Shown here: positions 1 through 6,165 of the stretch, piece by piece
How positions within the stretch are numbered: position 1 is the first letter of the stretch
Layout of the letters: each line of letters opens with the position of its first letter
Assembly (NCBI GenBank): GCA_036123585.1
Contig: JAZADN010000074.1
Span: 1-6,858 of the forward strand
Direction: 5' to 3'
Length of the DNA: 6,858 nt
Source of the DNA: UBA9410 sp036123585
GTDB taxonomy: Bacteria; Actinomycetota; Acidimicrobiia; Acidimicrobiales; MedAcidi-G1
The notes under the pieces: generated by a model
Told to the model about the DNA's origin: nothing
The model's database searches: none
What the model saw: the letters and a program-made list of their open reading frames with translations, nothing else
Translations under genes and position numbers: made by a program

Positions 1-110
1 ACGAGGCGTTGTTCCTACCTGAGATGGCCCTTCTGGCCCTGGTCCTCCTGACCATCAGCGGCGTCATGACCTGGCTGCTGGTGGTCCGGCGGAGCGACCA
101 CCTGCTCTGA
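1..110 (+). CDS. C-terminal end of a membrane protein (partial; possibly PepSY-associated)
   Basis: The gene enters from the left edge; its codons run from base 3 to a TGA at 108-110, giving 35 visible residues. They contain one strongly hydrophobic stretch of about 20 residues (ALLALVLLTISGVMTWLLVV) followed by RRSDHLL and the stop. This is a C-terminal transmembrane helix, and the two arginines after it suggest the tail lies in the cytoplasm. The pattern S-G-V-M-x-W-L-L-x-x-R-R resembles the last helix of PepSY-associated transmembrane proteins, but a transporter permease end would look similar, so the family is uncertain. It converges on the DtxR-type regulator with 38 bases between the two stop codons, so the two are not co-transcribed. 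Confidence 0.5.
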   Translation, partial: EALFLPEMALLALVLLTISGVMTWLLVVRRSDHLL

Positions 111-148
111 AGTCGGAACGGTGGGCGCCCAGAATCACCCAACGGACG

Positions 149-814
149 TCAGGCGGTAGTGACGAGGATCCTGTTGGCGGCAAACGACTCGACGTCCACT
201 CGTCCACCACCGATCTCGACGGTCAGTCCGTCGCCACCCGACGCGGTCACCCGTCCCTTCTCGCCGGGCATCAGGCTGGCATCCTCCAGAAATTGGAGAA
301 GGCCTTCGATGAACTCCAGTTCCTCGGGGATCCGGCTAACCGTAAACGACTCGCCCACACCCACGTCTGACAGGTTCCGGGTATCGGGCTCCCGGTACGA
401 GCTCCCGGGGATCGGGTTGCCATGCGGGCACGTGGTGGGTTCTCCGAGCAAGCGGTCTAGGGCGGCCTCCACTGACGGGGAGATCACGTGCTCCCACTTC
501 CCTGCCTCGTGGTGGGCCTCGGTCCATGTCAGACCGAGAACGTCGGTGAGAAACCGCTCGGCCAGACGGTGGCGTCGGACTACCGCAGTGGCCAGCTCCC
601 GACCGTCGTCGGTCAGCACGATCACCGTGTCGTCCACCCGGACTAGGTCAGCCTTCTCAAGGCGCTTGACCATCTCGGAAACCGCCGGTCGGCTCACCTC
701 CAGCCGCTCGGCGATCCGTGCCTGAATGACCTCCAGGCCGTCCTCGGCTAGTTCGAAGATCGTCTCGCAGTACTCTTCGAAGGCCGGGTGGTACTCCGGC
801 GTCTGGTAGGCCAC
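149..814 (-). CDS. DtxR/IdeR-family metal-dependent transcriptional regulator
   Basis: A 221-residue protein, near the usual 215-235 for three-domain DtxR/IdeR proteins. An N-terminal winged helix-turn-helix (about residues 10-72, recognition helix around SRPAVSEMVKRLE) is followed by the dimerisation and metal-binding domain (about 73-137, with RRHRLAERFLTDVLGL, WEHVISPSVE and GNPIPG) and a C-terminal SH3/FeoA-like domain (about 148-221). By alignment from memory with Corynebacterium DtxR, site-1 ligands H79, E83 and H98 correspond to H82, E86 and H101, and site-2 ligands E105 and H106 to E108 and H109. The site-2 cysteine C102 is replaced by G105, and M10 by E14. Such proteins repress iron or manganese uptake genes when metal is bound; which metal this one senses is unclear. 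The GTG start at 814 is chosen because homology begins just after it and a -10-like hexamer lies 7 bases upstream. It diverges from the thiolase-like operon. Confidence 0.93.
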   Translation of the reverse strand: MAYQTPEYHPAFEEYCETIFELAEDGLEVIQARIAERLEVSRPAVSEMVKRLEKADLVRVDDTVIVLTDDGRELATAVVRRHRLAERFLTDVLGLTWTEAHHEAGKWEHVISPSVEAALDRLLGEPTTCPHGNPIPGSSYREPDTRNLSDVGVGESFTVSRIPEELEFIEGLLQFLEDASLMPGEKGRVTASGGDGLTVEIGGGRVDVESFAANRILVTTA

Positions 815-821
815 GATGCCG

Positions 822-827
822 ATTCTA
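822..827 (-). promoter_or_regulatory. Predicted -10 element of the DtxR-family gene (leaderless start)
   Basis: On the minus strand TAGAAT ends 7 bases before the GTG start at 814, so transcription would begin at or next to the start codon. No Shine-Dalgarno sequence is present. A possible -35 is GGAACC at 845-850 (minus strand) with a 17-base spacer; this is unlike TTGACA and more like the GGAAC of ECF sigma factors, which is speculative. Confidence 0.5.
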
Positions 828-832
828 GGCGG

Positions 833-842
833 GTCCGCGGAC
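833..842. promoter_or_regulatory. 10-bp perfect palindrome in the promoter spacer, possible operator
   Basis: GTCCGCGGAC is a perfect palindrome lying between the predicted -10 (822-827) and the possible -35 (845-850) of the DtxR-family gene. Beside it, GGTTCCCC is repeated directly at 845-852 and 859-866. The position suits a repressor site, but it does not resemble the known DtxR/IdeR box (TTAGGTTAGCCTAACCTAA), and GC-rich DNA yields short palindromes by chance. Confidence 0.25.
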
Positions 843-897
843 GGGGTTCCCCAAGGCCGGTTCCCCCTGACTCGCCGATGACGACGAAGATGGGGCC

Positions 898-2379
898 ATG
901 ACGCTGGACCCCCGTACCCCGGTGATCGTAGGCGTGGCCCAGGTAACCGACCGGGCTGAGGACCCGACGCTGGCCCGCACGGCTCTCGAACTCATGGTCG
1001 ATGCCTGCCGATCGGCCGCCGTGGACGCCGGACGGGCCGACGCGGCCACCGATGTCGAAACGGTCGCCGTGGTCGGTGGGCTCTGGAGCCACACCGACCC
1101 AGGCCGTCAGGTAGCCACCTCCATCGGCGCACACGCCGCCTCCACCCTCCTTACCGGCTTGTCCGGTACCTCACCCCAGCGCCTGCTGGACCACTTGGCA
1201 AGCCGCATCATTGCCGGCAACCTGGACGCCGCAGTCATGGTGGGCGGAGAAGTCTTCCGATCGAGGCGCCGCGCCCGCCGGCTCGGCGTCGAGGTTCGCC
1301 GCGACGTCGATGCCAGCCTGCCTCCGGCCGAACACTTCGGCGGCCCACTGGTCATGGCTTCGCCGCACGAGGAGTCCCGCGGCCTTATCGAGCCCGCCGG
1401 GTTCTACCCGGTCGTCGAAACTGCCATCCGCCACGACCGCGGCGAGACCGTCGACCAGCACCGTCGGCGGGTCGGCGAACTATGGCGCCGGTTCAACTCG
1501 GTGGCCGTGGACAATCCGCACGCCGCCGTACGCACCCCAATGGACGGCGAAGCCATCACCCTCCCGTCAGTCGACAACCGCATGGTCGCCGCGCCTTATA
1601 CCAAGGCGATGATGGCCAACAACAGCGTCGATCAGGCCTCGGCCGTCCTCGTAATGTCAGCCGGCCGCGCCACCCAACTTGGCCTGCATCGCGACCAATG
1701 GGTCTTTCCGTGGGTAGGCACCAGCGCCGACGATCCGGCTTCGCCCAGCGTCCGAATGCACCTCCAGCGCTCGCCCGGCATCCGGGCCTCGGGCCGACGG
1801 GCCATCGAGGCGTCCGGCGTCGGACTCGACGACTTCGACCACTTGGACCTTTACGCCTGCTTCCCATCGTCGGTTCAGGTCTGTGGCACCGAGCTGGGCC
1901 TGGACGTCGACGCCGAAACCCGTCCGTTGACCGCCAATGGAGGGCTCACCTTCGCCGGCGCCCCCCATTCCAACTCGGTTGGCCAGTCACTGGCCGCCCT
2001 GGTGGGGCGCCTACGCGACGCACCGGGCACTGCACTGCTTTACGCCAACGGCGGCTACCTCGGCAAGCACGCCTTTGGTGTCTACGCCACCATGCCACCG
2101 ACAGGCAGCTACCAGTCGGTGGACTGCGCCGCCGACGTGGTCGACGAACCCACCCGAACGCCGGACCCCGACTATGCGGGGCCGGCCGTCGTCGACGGCT
2201 ACACCGTGCGCTACGACCGCGACGGTCGACCCGCCAACGCCCTGGTGGCCTCCCTGTCCCCGAACGGTGCCCGGGTGTGGGGCGGTACCGAAGACCGTGC
2301 CACGCTCGATGCACTTCTGGCCGACGATCTGGTCGGTCGGGCGTGCGAGCTGGACGCCGCGGGCCACTTGGCCATCTGA
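898..2379 (+). CDS. Thiolase-like protein type 1 (acetyl-CoA acetyltransferase-related, active-site residues absent)
   Basis: A 493-residue protein with a thiolase fold (about residues 5-400, starting TPVIVGVAQVTDR) plus a C-terminal extension of about 90 residues rich in predicted strands. That architecture and length match mycobacterial thiolase-like protein 1, whose extension is a beta-barrel and which is reported to be monomeric and inactive as a thiolase. The active-site loops agree: where thiolases have the nucleophilic cysteine this reads GLSGTSPQ (87-94); the NEAF loop is replaced by DLYACFPSS (317-325, C321); the GHP loop reads GGLTFAGAPHSNS (348-360); and the second CxG cysteine is replaced in LYANGGYLGKHAFGVY. 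It probably binds a CoA thioester, but real thiolysis is doubtful. Automatic annotation would call it acetyl-CoA acetyltransferase. It is the first gene of an operon with the flavoprotein at 2399. The ATG at 898 has no Shine-Dalgarno site; GAAGAT at 886-891 is a poor -10 candidate 6 bases upstream. Confidence 0.88.
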   Translation: MTLDPRTPVIVGVAQVTDRAEDPTLARTALELMVDACRSAAVDAGRADAATDVETVAVVGGLWSHTDPGRQVATSIGAHAASTLLTGLSGTSPQRLLDHLASRIIAGNLDAAVMVGGEVFRSRRRARRLGVEVRRDVDASLPPAEHFGGPLVMASPHEESRGLIEPAGFYPVVETAIRHDRGETVDQHRRRVGELWRRFNSVAVDNPHAAVRTPMDGEAITLPSVDNRMVAAPYTKAMMANNSVDQASAVLVMSAGRATQLGLHRDQWVFPWVGTSADDPASPSVRMHLQRSPGIRASGRRAIEASGVGLDDFDHLDLYACFPSSVQVCGTELGLDVDAETRPLTANGGLTFAGAPHSNSVGQSLAALVGRLRDAPGTALLYANGGYLGKHAFGVYATMPPTGSYQSVDCAADVVDEPTRTPDPDYAGPAVVDGYTVRYDRDGRPANALVASLSPNGARVWGGTEDRATLDALLADDLVGRACELDAAGHLAI

Positions 2380-2385
2380 TCAGAC

Positions 2386-2391
2386 AGGAAG
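2386..2391 (+). promoter_or_regulatory. Shine-Dalgarno site of the nitronate monooxygenase-family gene
   Basis: AGGAAG lies 7 bases before GTG at 2399, inside the 19-base gap after the thiolase-like stop codon. It decides the start: the open frame extends back to 1937, but that part overlaps the thiolase-like gene and has shadow composition, while flavoprotein homology begins right after this GTG (QTPITEMFGIEFPIV). Confidence 0.75.
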
Positions 2392-2398
2392 CGAACCC

Positions 2399-3532
2399 GT
2401 GCAGACCCCCATCACCGAGATGTTTGGCATCGAGTTTCCGATCGTGGCTTTCACTCACTGTCGCGATGTGGTGGTCGCCGTCTCCAAAGCCGGTGGCCTG
2501 GGTGTACTGGGTGCGGTGGCCCACAGCGACCAGCAACTCGAGATTGACCTGACGTGGATCGAGGACGAGCTGGGCGATCTGCCCTACGGCATCGACCTGA
2601 TCGTTCCAGCCCGCTACGCCGGGTCCGAGAAGGGCGGCCTCACCGTGGCCGCCCTGGCCGAGGCCATTCCCGGCGCTCACCGCGAGTTCGTGAACGAAAT
2701 CCTCGACCGCTACAAGGTCCCTGAGGAAGCGGATACCAGCGAGGGTTGGGCCGGACGCGACGGTGACGCCGCTTTCTCAGCCAACCGGGCCAGCCGCCAG
2801 ATGGACATCGCCCTGGCCCACCGGCCGGTCCTGATGGCCAACGCCCTCGGACCACCCCCGGCCGAAATGGTCGAACGGTGCCGGGAGGCCGGCGTGAAGG
2901 TCGGCGCCCTAGCCGGATCGAAGGTCCACGCCGAGCGTCACGTAGCCGCCGGTGCTGACCTCATCATCGCCCAGGGCACCGAAGGCGGCGGCCACACCGG
3001 CCTCATCGGCTCCATGGTTCTGCTGCCCGAGGTGGCCGATGCCGTGGCCCCGGTACCCGTGCTGGGTGCCGGCGGGGTTGGGCGGGGCCGCCAGGTTGCG
3101 GCGGCGATGGCACTGGGGGCGGCCGGCGTGTGGTGTGGCTCGGTGTGGCTCACTACCGAGGAAGCCGAAACCCATCCGGTGGTCAAGGAGAAGATGCTGA
3201 CAGCCGGCTCCGGCGACACGCTGCGGTCTCGATCCATGACCGGCAAGCCGGCCCGCATGCTGCGAACCGCGTGGACCGAGGAATGGGAACGCGAGGACGC
3301 GCCCGACCCACTGGGCATGCCATTGCAGCCCATGCTGACCGGCCAAGCCATCGAGAGGATCAACCGGGCCGCCCACCATGAAGGTTCGGGAGCCGAGGCT
3401 CTGGCTACCTACTTCGTGGGACAGGTGGTCGGCAGCATGAACCGGACCCGAGGTGCCGGCCAGGTGGTCATCGACATGGTCGAGGAGTTCATCGACGCCG
3501 CCCAGGAACTAGCGGCCCAGCTGGAGGTCTGA
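2399..3532 (+). CDS. Nitronate monooxygenase / 2-nitropropane dioxygenase-family FMN flavoprotein
   Basis: A 377-residue TIM-barrel flavoprotein from a GTG start. The N-terminus TPITEMFGIEFPIVAF and AVSKAGGLGVLGAV (27-40) are typical of the family. The FMN phosphate and active-site region AQGTEGGGHTG (191-201) carries the conserved histidine H199, and a second phosphate-binding loop GAGG (223-226) precedes RQVAAAMALGAAGVWCGS. The length fits actinobacterial family members of about 350-380 residues. The family oxidises nitronates with O2, but actinobacterial paralogues also do unrelated redox work; IpdC, for example, acts on a CoA thioester during cholesterol ring degradation. The first strand reads AFTHCRDV where classical enzymes have a segment like APMAG, so true nitronate activity is not assured. 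It follows the thiolase-like gene by 19 bases with its own ribosome binding site, so it is almost certainly co-transcribed with it, which favours a CoA-thioester or lipid role (inference). Confidence 0.9.
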   Translation: MQTPITEMFGIEFPIVAFTHCRDVVVAVSKAGGLGVLGAVAHSDQQLEIDLTWIEDELGDLPYGIDLIVPARYAGSEKGGLTVAALAEAIPGAHREFVNEILDRYKVPEEADTSEGWAGRDGDAAFSANRASRQMDIALAHRPVLMANALGPPPAEMVERCREAGVKVGALAGSKVHAERHVAAGADLIIAQGTEGGGHTGLIGSMVLLPEVADAVAPVPVLGAGGVGRGRQVAAAMALGAAGVWCGSVWLTTEEAETHPVVKEKMLTAGSGDTLRSRSMTGKPARMLRTAWTEEWEREDAPDPLGMPLQPMLTGQAIERINRAAHHEGSGAEALATYFVGQVVGSMNRTRGAGQVVIDMVEEFIDAAQELAAQLEV

Positions 3533-3561
3533 GCACCACCAGGCCCGACAATGTGGTCACT

Positions 3562-3691
3562 TCAGCCGACGATGATCCGGTCCAGATCGTCGGGAACCAG
3601 CAACCCTTGACGCCTACAGCCTGTGCGGCACCGGCCCGGTTCGGGTCGGGTCGGGAATGGGACTCCCCGTCCCCAGCATTACTAGTTCCAT
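3562..3691 (-). pseudogene. Remnant of a metallo-beta-lactamase-fold (RNase Z-like) hydrolase gene with internal deletion
   Basis: On the minus strand, ATG at 3691 opens a frame reading MELVMLGTGSPIPDPTRTGP, the characteristic N-terminus of actinobacterial RNase Z-like metallo-hydrolases (LLGTGSPLPDPxRAGP), and it stops at TAG 3614-3616 after 25 codons. In the next frame the DNA reads RQGLLVPDDLDRIIVG followed by TGA at 3562-3564, which resembles the C-terminus of the same family (…DDLxRVxV). Roughly 250 middle residues, including the HxHxDH zinc site, are missing. A strong Shine-Dalgarno sequence remains in front of the ATG. The fragment lies 35 bases after the dehydrogenase stop on the same strand, so an intact gene would have been its operon partner. 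Family recognition is from memory on short segments; the N-terminal match is the stronger one. A real 25-residue peptide or an assembly deletion are the alternatives. Confidence 0.55.
3566..3593. terminator. 8-bp inverted repeat in the convergent intergenic region, weak terminator candidate
   Basis: CCGACGAT (3566-3573) and ATCGTCGG (3586-3593) are perfect inverted arms around a 12-base loop, 34 bases after the flavoprotein stop. No T-run follows on either strand, so a classical intrinsic terminator is doubtful. On the minus strand the arms also lie in the PDDLDRIIVG segment of the metallo-hydrolase remnant, so they may be only a by-product of old coding sequence. Confidence 0.25.
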
Positions 3692-3698
3692 GGCCCGG

Positions 3699-3705
3699 CT
3701 CCTCT
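3699..3705 (-). promoter_or_regulatory. Strong Shine-Dalgarno site of the metallo-hydrolase remnant
   Basis: On the minus strand AGAGGAG lies 7 bases before the ATG at 3691. It is the best ribosome binding site in the window. Its presence between the dehydrogenase stop and the remnant supports the reading that a translationally coupled downstream gene once started here. Confidence 0.55.
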
Positions 3706-3726
3706 GGGGTTCGACTGGCCGGGGGG

Positions 3727-4488
3727 TCAGTTGATGTTGACCAACTGTCCGCCGTCGACCAGCACGGCGTGACCGGTCATCCAAGAGGCGGCGTCGGACG
3801 CCATGAACAGAACTGCGTTGGCGATGTCCTCCGGCTCGCCGAGGCGCTTCATGGGCAGCATCTCGGCGATGGCATCGCCGCGGCCGTCCTCCCACAGCGC
3901 CCGGGCGAAGTCGGTCTTGATGAGCCCCGGACACACTGCATTGACCCGCACGTTCGGCCCCATCTCCGCGGCCAGCTGCTCAGTCAGGTGGACCAGCGCC
4001 CGCTTGGTGAGGTCGTAGACACCGAGGATGGCGTTGGTGCCGAAGGCCCCGACCGACGAGACGTTCACCACGACCCCGCCGTTCTCTTTCATCCACCGGT
4101 TCCAGCAGGCCTGTGTCCAGACCAGTGGGGTGGTCAGGTTGGTGGCAAACGTCTTCTCCCATCGGGGCACGTCAATGTCTATGACCGGACCGGCGTATGG
4201 GTTGGTGGCCGCATTGTTGACCAGCACGTCGAGGGCCCCGAAGGCTTCCATCGTGGCGTCCAGCACTCGGTCCATGTCCTCGGTCTTGCCGACATGGCCG
4301 GCTACGTGCGCCAGGTCACCTCCGGTCTCGGCCCGAAGGTCCTCGACGGTGGCCGCGCACGACTCCTCGTTGCGACTGGTGATCATCACCTTCGCCCCGG
4401 CGGCGGCCATCGCTGCGGCGATACCCCTGCCGATCCCACGTGAGCCACCGGTGACGATGGCGACCTTGCCGTCCAATCGAGTGTCCAT
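3727..4488 (-). CDS. Short-chain dehydrogenase/reductase, DHRS4-like
   Basis: A 253-residue classical SDR of normal length. The Rossmann glycine motif TGGSRGIG is at 13-20, NNAA at 91-94, and the catalytic tetrad is N117, S145, Y158 and K162 (Y-D-L-T-K). After the second strand it reads TSRN (37-40); the arginine there is typical of NADP(H)-preferring members. The C-terminal half (VCPGLIKTDFARALW and MKRLGEPEDIA), together with NPYAGP after NNAA, resembles the DHRS4 carbonyl/retinol reductase group more than FabG. The reaction is therefore probably interconversion of a ketone or aldehyde with an alcohol on a lipid-like substrate in the cytoplasm; the substrate is unknown. The gene follows the acyl-CoA synthetase on the same strand after 63 bases and has its own -10-like hexamer, so it may be transcribed both by readthrough and by itself. 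The ATG start fits the homology; no Shine-Dalgarno site is visible. Confidence 0.92.
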   Translation of the reverse strand: MDTRLDGKVAIVTGGSRGIGRGIAAAMAAAGAKVMITSRNEESCAATVEDLRAETGGDLAHVAGHVGKTEDMDRVLDATMEAFGALDVLVNNAATNPYAGPVIDIDVPRWEKTFATNLTTPLVWTQACWNRWMKENGGVVVNVSSVGAFGTNAILGVYDLTKRALVHLTEQLAAEMGPNVRVNAVCPGLIKTDFARALWEDGRGDAIAEMLPMKRLGEPEDIANAVLFMASDAASWMTGHAVLVDGGQLVNIN

Positions 4489-4496
4489 AGACGGCG

Positions 4497-4502
4497 ACCC
4501 TA
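4497..4502 (-). promoter_or_regulatory. Predicted -10 element of the SDR gene (leaderless start)
   Basis: On the minus strand TAGGGT ends 8 bases before the ATG at 4488, so the transcript would start at or near the A of the ATG. There is no Shine-Dalgarno site. No TTGACA-like -35 is seen; that region is occupied by the dyad at 4505-4524. Confidence 0.45.
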
Positions 4503-4504
4503 GA

Positions 4505-4524
4505 GGGGTGCTCTTAGAGCCCCC
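4505..4524. promoter_or_regulatory. Imperfect 20-bp dyad upstream of the SDR gene, possible operator
   Basis: GGGG-T-GCTCT and AGAGC-CCCC flank a central T; the arms match except for one inserted T in the left arm. The dyad spans the spacer and -35 region of the predicted SDR promoter, a usual place for a repressor site. As RNA on the minus strand it could instead form a GC-rich hairpin 28 bases after the acyl-CoA synthetase stop codon and act as a weak terminator, although no clear U-run follows. Confidence 0.35.
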
Positions 4525-4551
4525 GAAGCGGGCCCCGACCCAAGGAGTCAG

Positions 4552-6108
4552 CTACTGCACCCGGCGGTCGTGGCCCTCCCAATAGGGCTCGCGCAGGAGG
4601 CGCTTGAGGATCTTGCCGGTCGGGTTCCGAGGAATCTCCTCGATGAACTCCACCGAGTGGGGAACCTTGAAGCCCGCCAACCGCTCTCGGACGTGCCGCA
4701 GGATCTCGTCACCGGTCACCCCCGAGTCAGGAACCGGGATGACCAGGGCCTTACCCACTTCGCCCCACTTGTCGTCGGGCACGCCGATCACCGCCACGTC
4801 GGCCACGCTCTCGTGGGACATGAGGGCGTTTTCCACCTCGGCCGGATATACGTTCTCGCCACCGGAGACGATCATGTCCTTCACCCGGTCGTGGATGTAT
4901 AGGTAGCCATCTTCGAGATAGGCGGCGTCGCCGGTCCGAAGCCAGCCGTCCCCGGGAAGGGCCCTTGCCGTCTCCTCAGGCAGATTCCAGTAGCCCTTCA
5001 TGTTCCCGCCGTGGCGCATCCAGATCTCGCCCACCTCACCGTCGGACACCTCCTCGCCGGTGTCGGGGTCGACGATCTTCATCTCCATGCCGGGAATGGG
5101 CTTGCCGGCCGAACGCAGAAGCTTCGGATCGGCATTACCACCATGGTCCTCCGGTGGCAGGGTGGTACCCGCACCGGTCGACTCGGTCATGGCGTACACC
5201 TGGAAGTACTTGCAGCCGAACTGCGCCATCGACTTGACCAGCACGTCCTCGGTGATCGGCGAGGCGCCGTAAGCGATGTACTCCATTGACGACAGGTCAA
5301 TGTCGTCGCTGGGAACGAGCAGGAAGAACTGGAGCATTGCCGGCACGAAGATGGCGTGGGTGATGCGCTCGGCCTGGATGATCTGGAGGATTGCCGCCGG
5401 GTCGAACTCCCTTGTCGTGCACGTGGTCGCTCCGGCAGCCATACCGAACAGCGCCCAGCCGCCGCCTCCGATGTGGAAGAAGGGCAAAACGGCCAGATTC
5501 CGCGAGTCGTCATCCATGTCCCATTCAACGGTGGAGAACAGGGCTTGGAAGTTGGCGTTCGTGCTCTGCACGCCCTTGGGGTGGCCGGTGGTGCCCGAGC
5601 TGTAGAGCTGGGAGCAGACGTCGTCGTCAGCCGCCGGGATTCTCTCGAAGTCCGAGTCGTGGGCGTCTCGCCAGTCCCGATAGGCCACGTCATCGCCGGC
5701 ATCACCGATGACCACGACGGTCGTGACGTGCTCCAAGTCGCCCCGGAAGGCCGCTAGGTGATCGGCGAACTCCTCGTGGATCACCAGCACCGTGGCCTGC
5801 GAGTCGTTGACGATGTAGGCCATCTCCGGCGGGGCGAGGCGCCAGTTGACGGCCACGGTCACTGCGTTCCGGTAGGCGCAGCCGAAGAGCACCTCGACGT
5901 ACTCGACTGAGTTCTTGTCGATGAAGGCCACCCTGTCCTGAGAGCCGACGCCGTCGGCGGCCAGGGCGTTGGCCACCCGGCCGGCCCGAGCCTTCATCTC
6001 GTTCCATGAGGTCCTGTCGTCGCCGATGACGAACATGTCGCGGTCGCCGTGTGCGGCGGTCCCGAGGTCGAGCACGTCGGCGAAGTTCTTGACTGCGGTG
6101 AGTTCCAT
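4552..6108 (-). CDS. Acyl-CoA synthetase (fatty-acid--CoA ligase, FadD family)
   Basis: A 518-residue adenylate-forming (ANL) enzyme close to the 500-540 usual for FadD13-type ligases. It activates a carboxylic acid with ATP to an acyl-AMP and then to an acyl-CoA. The P-loop YSSGTTGHPKG is at 169-179, YAMTEST at 305-311 supplies the adenine-site Thr-Glu, the ATP-ribose aspartate is D394 in GWLRTGD, the hinge and A8 region runs through DRVKDMIVSGGENVYPAE (407-424), and the catalytic lysine is K499 in NPTGKIL. All key residues are present, so the enzyme should be active. No transmembrane segment or signal peptide is seen. The acid substrate cannot be read from the sequence; family members range from fatty acids to aromatic or steroid-derived acids. 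It precedes the SDR gene on the same strand by 63 bases and diverges from the F420 oxidoreductase at 6179. The ATG at 6108 has a -10-like hexamer 7 bases upstream. Confidence 0.94.
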   Translation of the reverse strand: MELTAVKNFADVLDLGTAAHGDRDMFVIGDDRTSWNEMKARAGRVANALAADGVGSQDRVAFIDKNSVEYVEVLFGCAYRNAVTVAVNWRLAPPEMAYIVNDSQATVLVIHEEFADHLAAFRGDLEHVTTVVVIGDAGDDVAYRDWRDAHDSDFERIPAADDDVCSQLYSSGTTGHPKGVQSTNANFQALFSTVEWDMDDDSRNLAVLPFFHIGGGGWALFGMAAGATTCTTREFDPAAILQIIQAERITHAIFVPAMLQFFLLVPSDDIDLSSMEYIAYGASPITEDVLVKSMAQFGCKYFQVYAMTESTGAGTTLPPEDHGGNADPKLLRSAGKPIPGMEMKIVDPDTGEEVSDGEVGEIWMRHGGNMKGYWNLPEETARALPGDGWLRTGDAAYLEDGYLYIHDRVKDMIVSGGENVYPAEVENALMSHESVADVAVIGVPDDKWGEVGKALVIPVPDSGVTGDEILRHVRERLAGFKVPHSVEFIEEIPRNPTGKILKRLLREPYWEGHDRRVQ

Positions 6109-6115
6109 GGGGCTG

Positions 6116-6121
6116 AACTTA
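6116..6121 (-). promoter_or_regulatory. Predicted -10 element of the acyl-CoA synthetase gene (leaderless start)
   Basis: On the minus strand TAAGTT ends 7 bases before the ATG at 6108. A purine-rich GGGGAG lies immediately upstream of this hexamer, but 13 bases from the ATG, too far for a good ribosome binding site, so the leaderless reading is preferred. Confidence 0.45.
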
Positions 6122-6136
6122 CTCCCCGGTGACGGC

Positions 6137-6147
6137 CTGAATTCCAG
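6137..6147. promoter_or_regulatory. Short dyad midway between divergent promoters, possible shared regulator site
   Basis: CTGAATTCCAG is an 11-base quasi-palindrome (one mismatched pair, containing GAATTC) centred on 6142, almost exactly midway between the predicted -10 elements of the two divergent genes. It overlaps where both -35 elements should be. No TTGACA-like hexamer is evident on either strand. Confidence 0.25.
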
Positions 6148-6165
6148 CCGCTACGGGAGCACTAC

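Noticed and set aside
122..131. Perfect 10-bp palindrome TGGGCGCCCA between the converging first two genes
   Set aside because: No loop or T-run for a terminator and no promoter nearby; short GC palindromes are common in this composition.
159..725. Long open frame of 188 codons on the plus strand, antisense to the DtxR-family gene
   Set aside because: Composition is Ser/Arg/Pro-rich, as expected for an opposite-strand shadow in GC-rich DNA, and the minus-strand gene has clear domain homology.
1937..2398. N-terminal extension of the nitronate monooxygenase-family frame by 154 codons
   Set aside because: The extension lies inside the thiolase-like gene and shows shadow composition; the Shine-Dalgarno site and homology both place the start at 2399.
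1482..2552. Open frame of 356 codons overlapping the thiolase-like gene on the same strand
   Set aside because: Extremely Arg/Pro-rich translation without motifs, overlapping two genes with clear homology.
3566..3593. Strong bidirectional intrinsic terminator for the convergent genes
   Set aside because: The 8-bp arms are real but no T-run follows on either strand and they coincide with old coding sequence; kept only as a weak candidate.
3553..4443. Open frame of 296 codons on the plus strand, antisense to the SDR gene
   Set aside because: It mirrors the SDR coding frame, has no recognisable domain, and begins inside the intergenic remnant; a shadow of high-GC codon bias.
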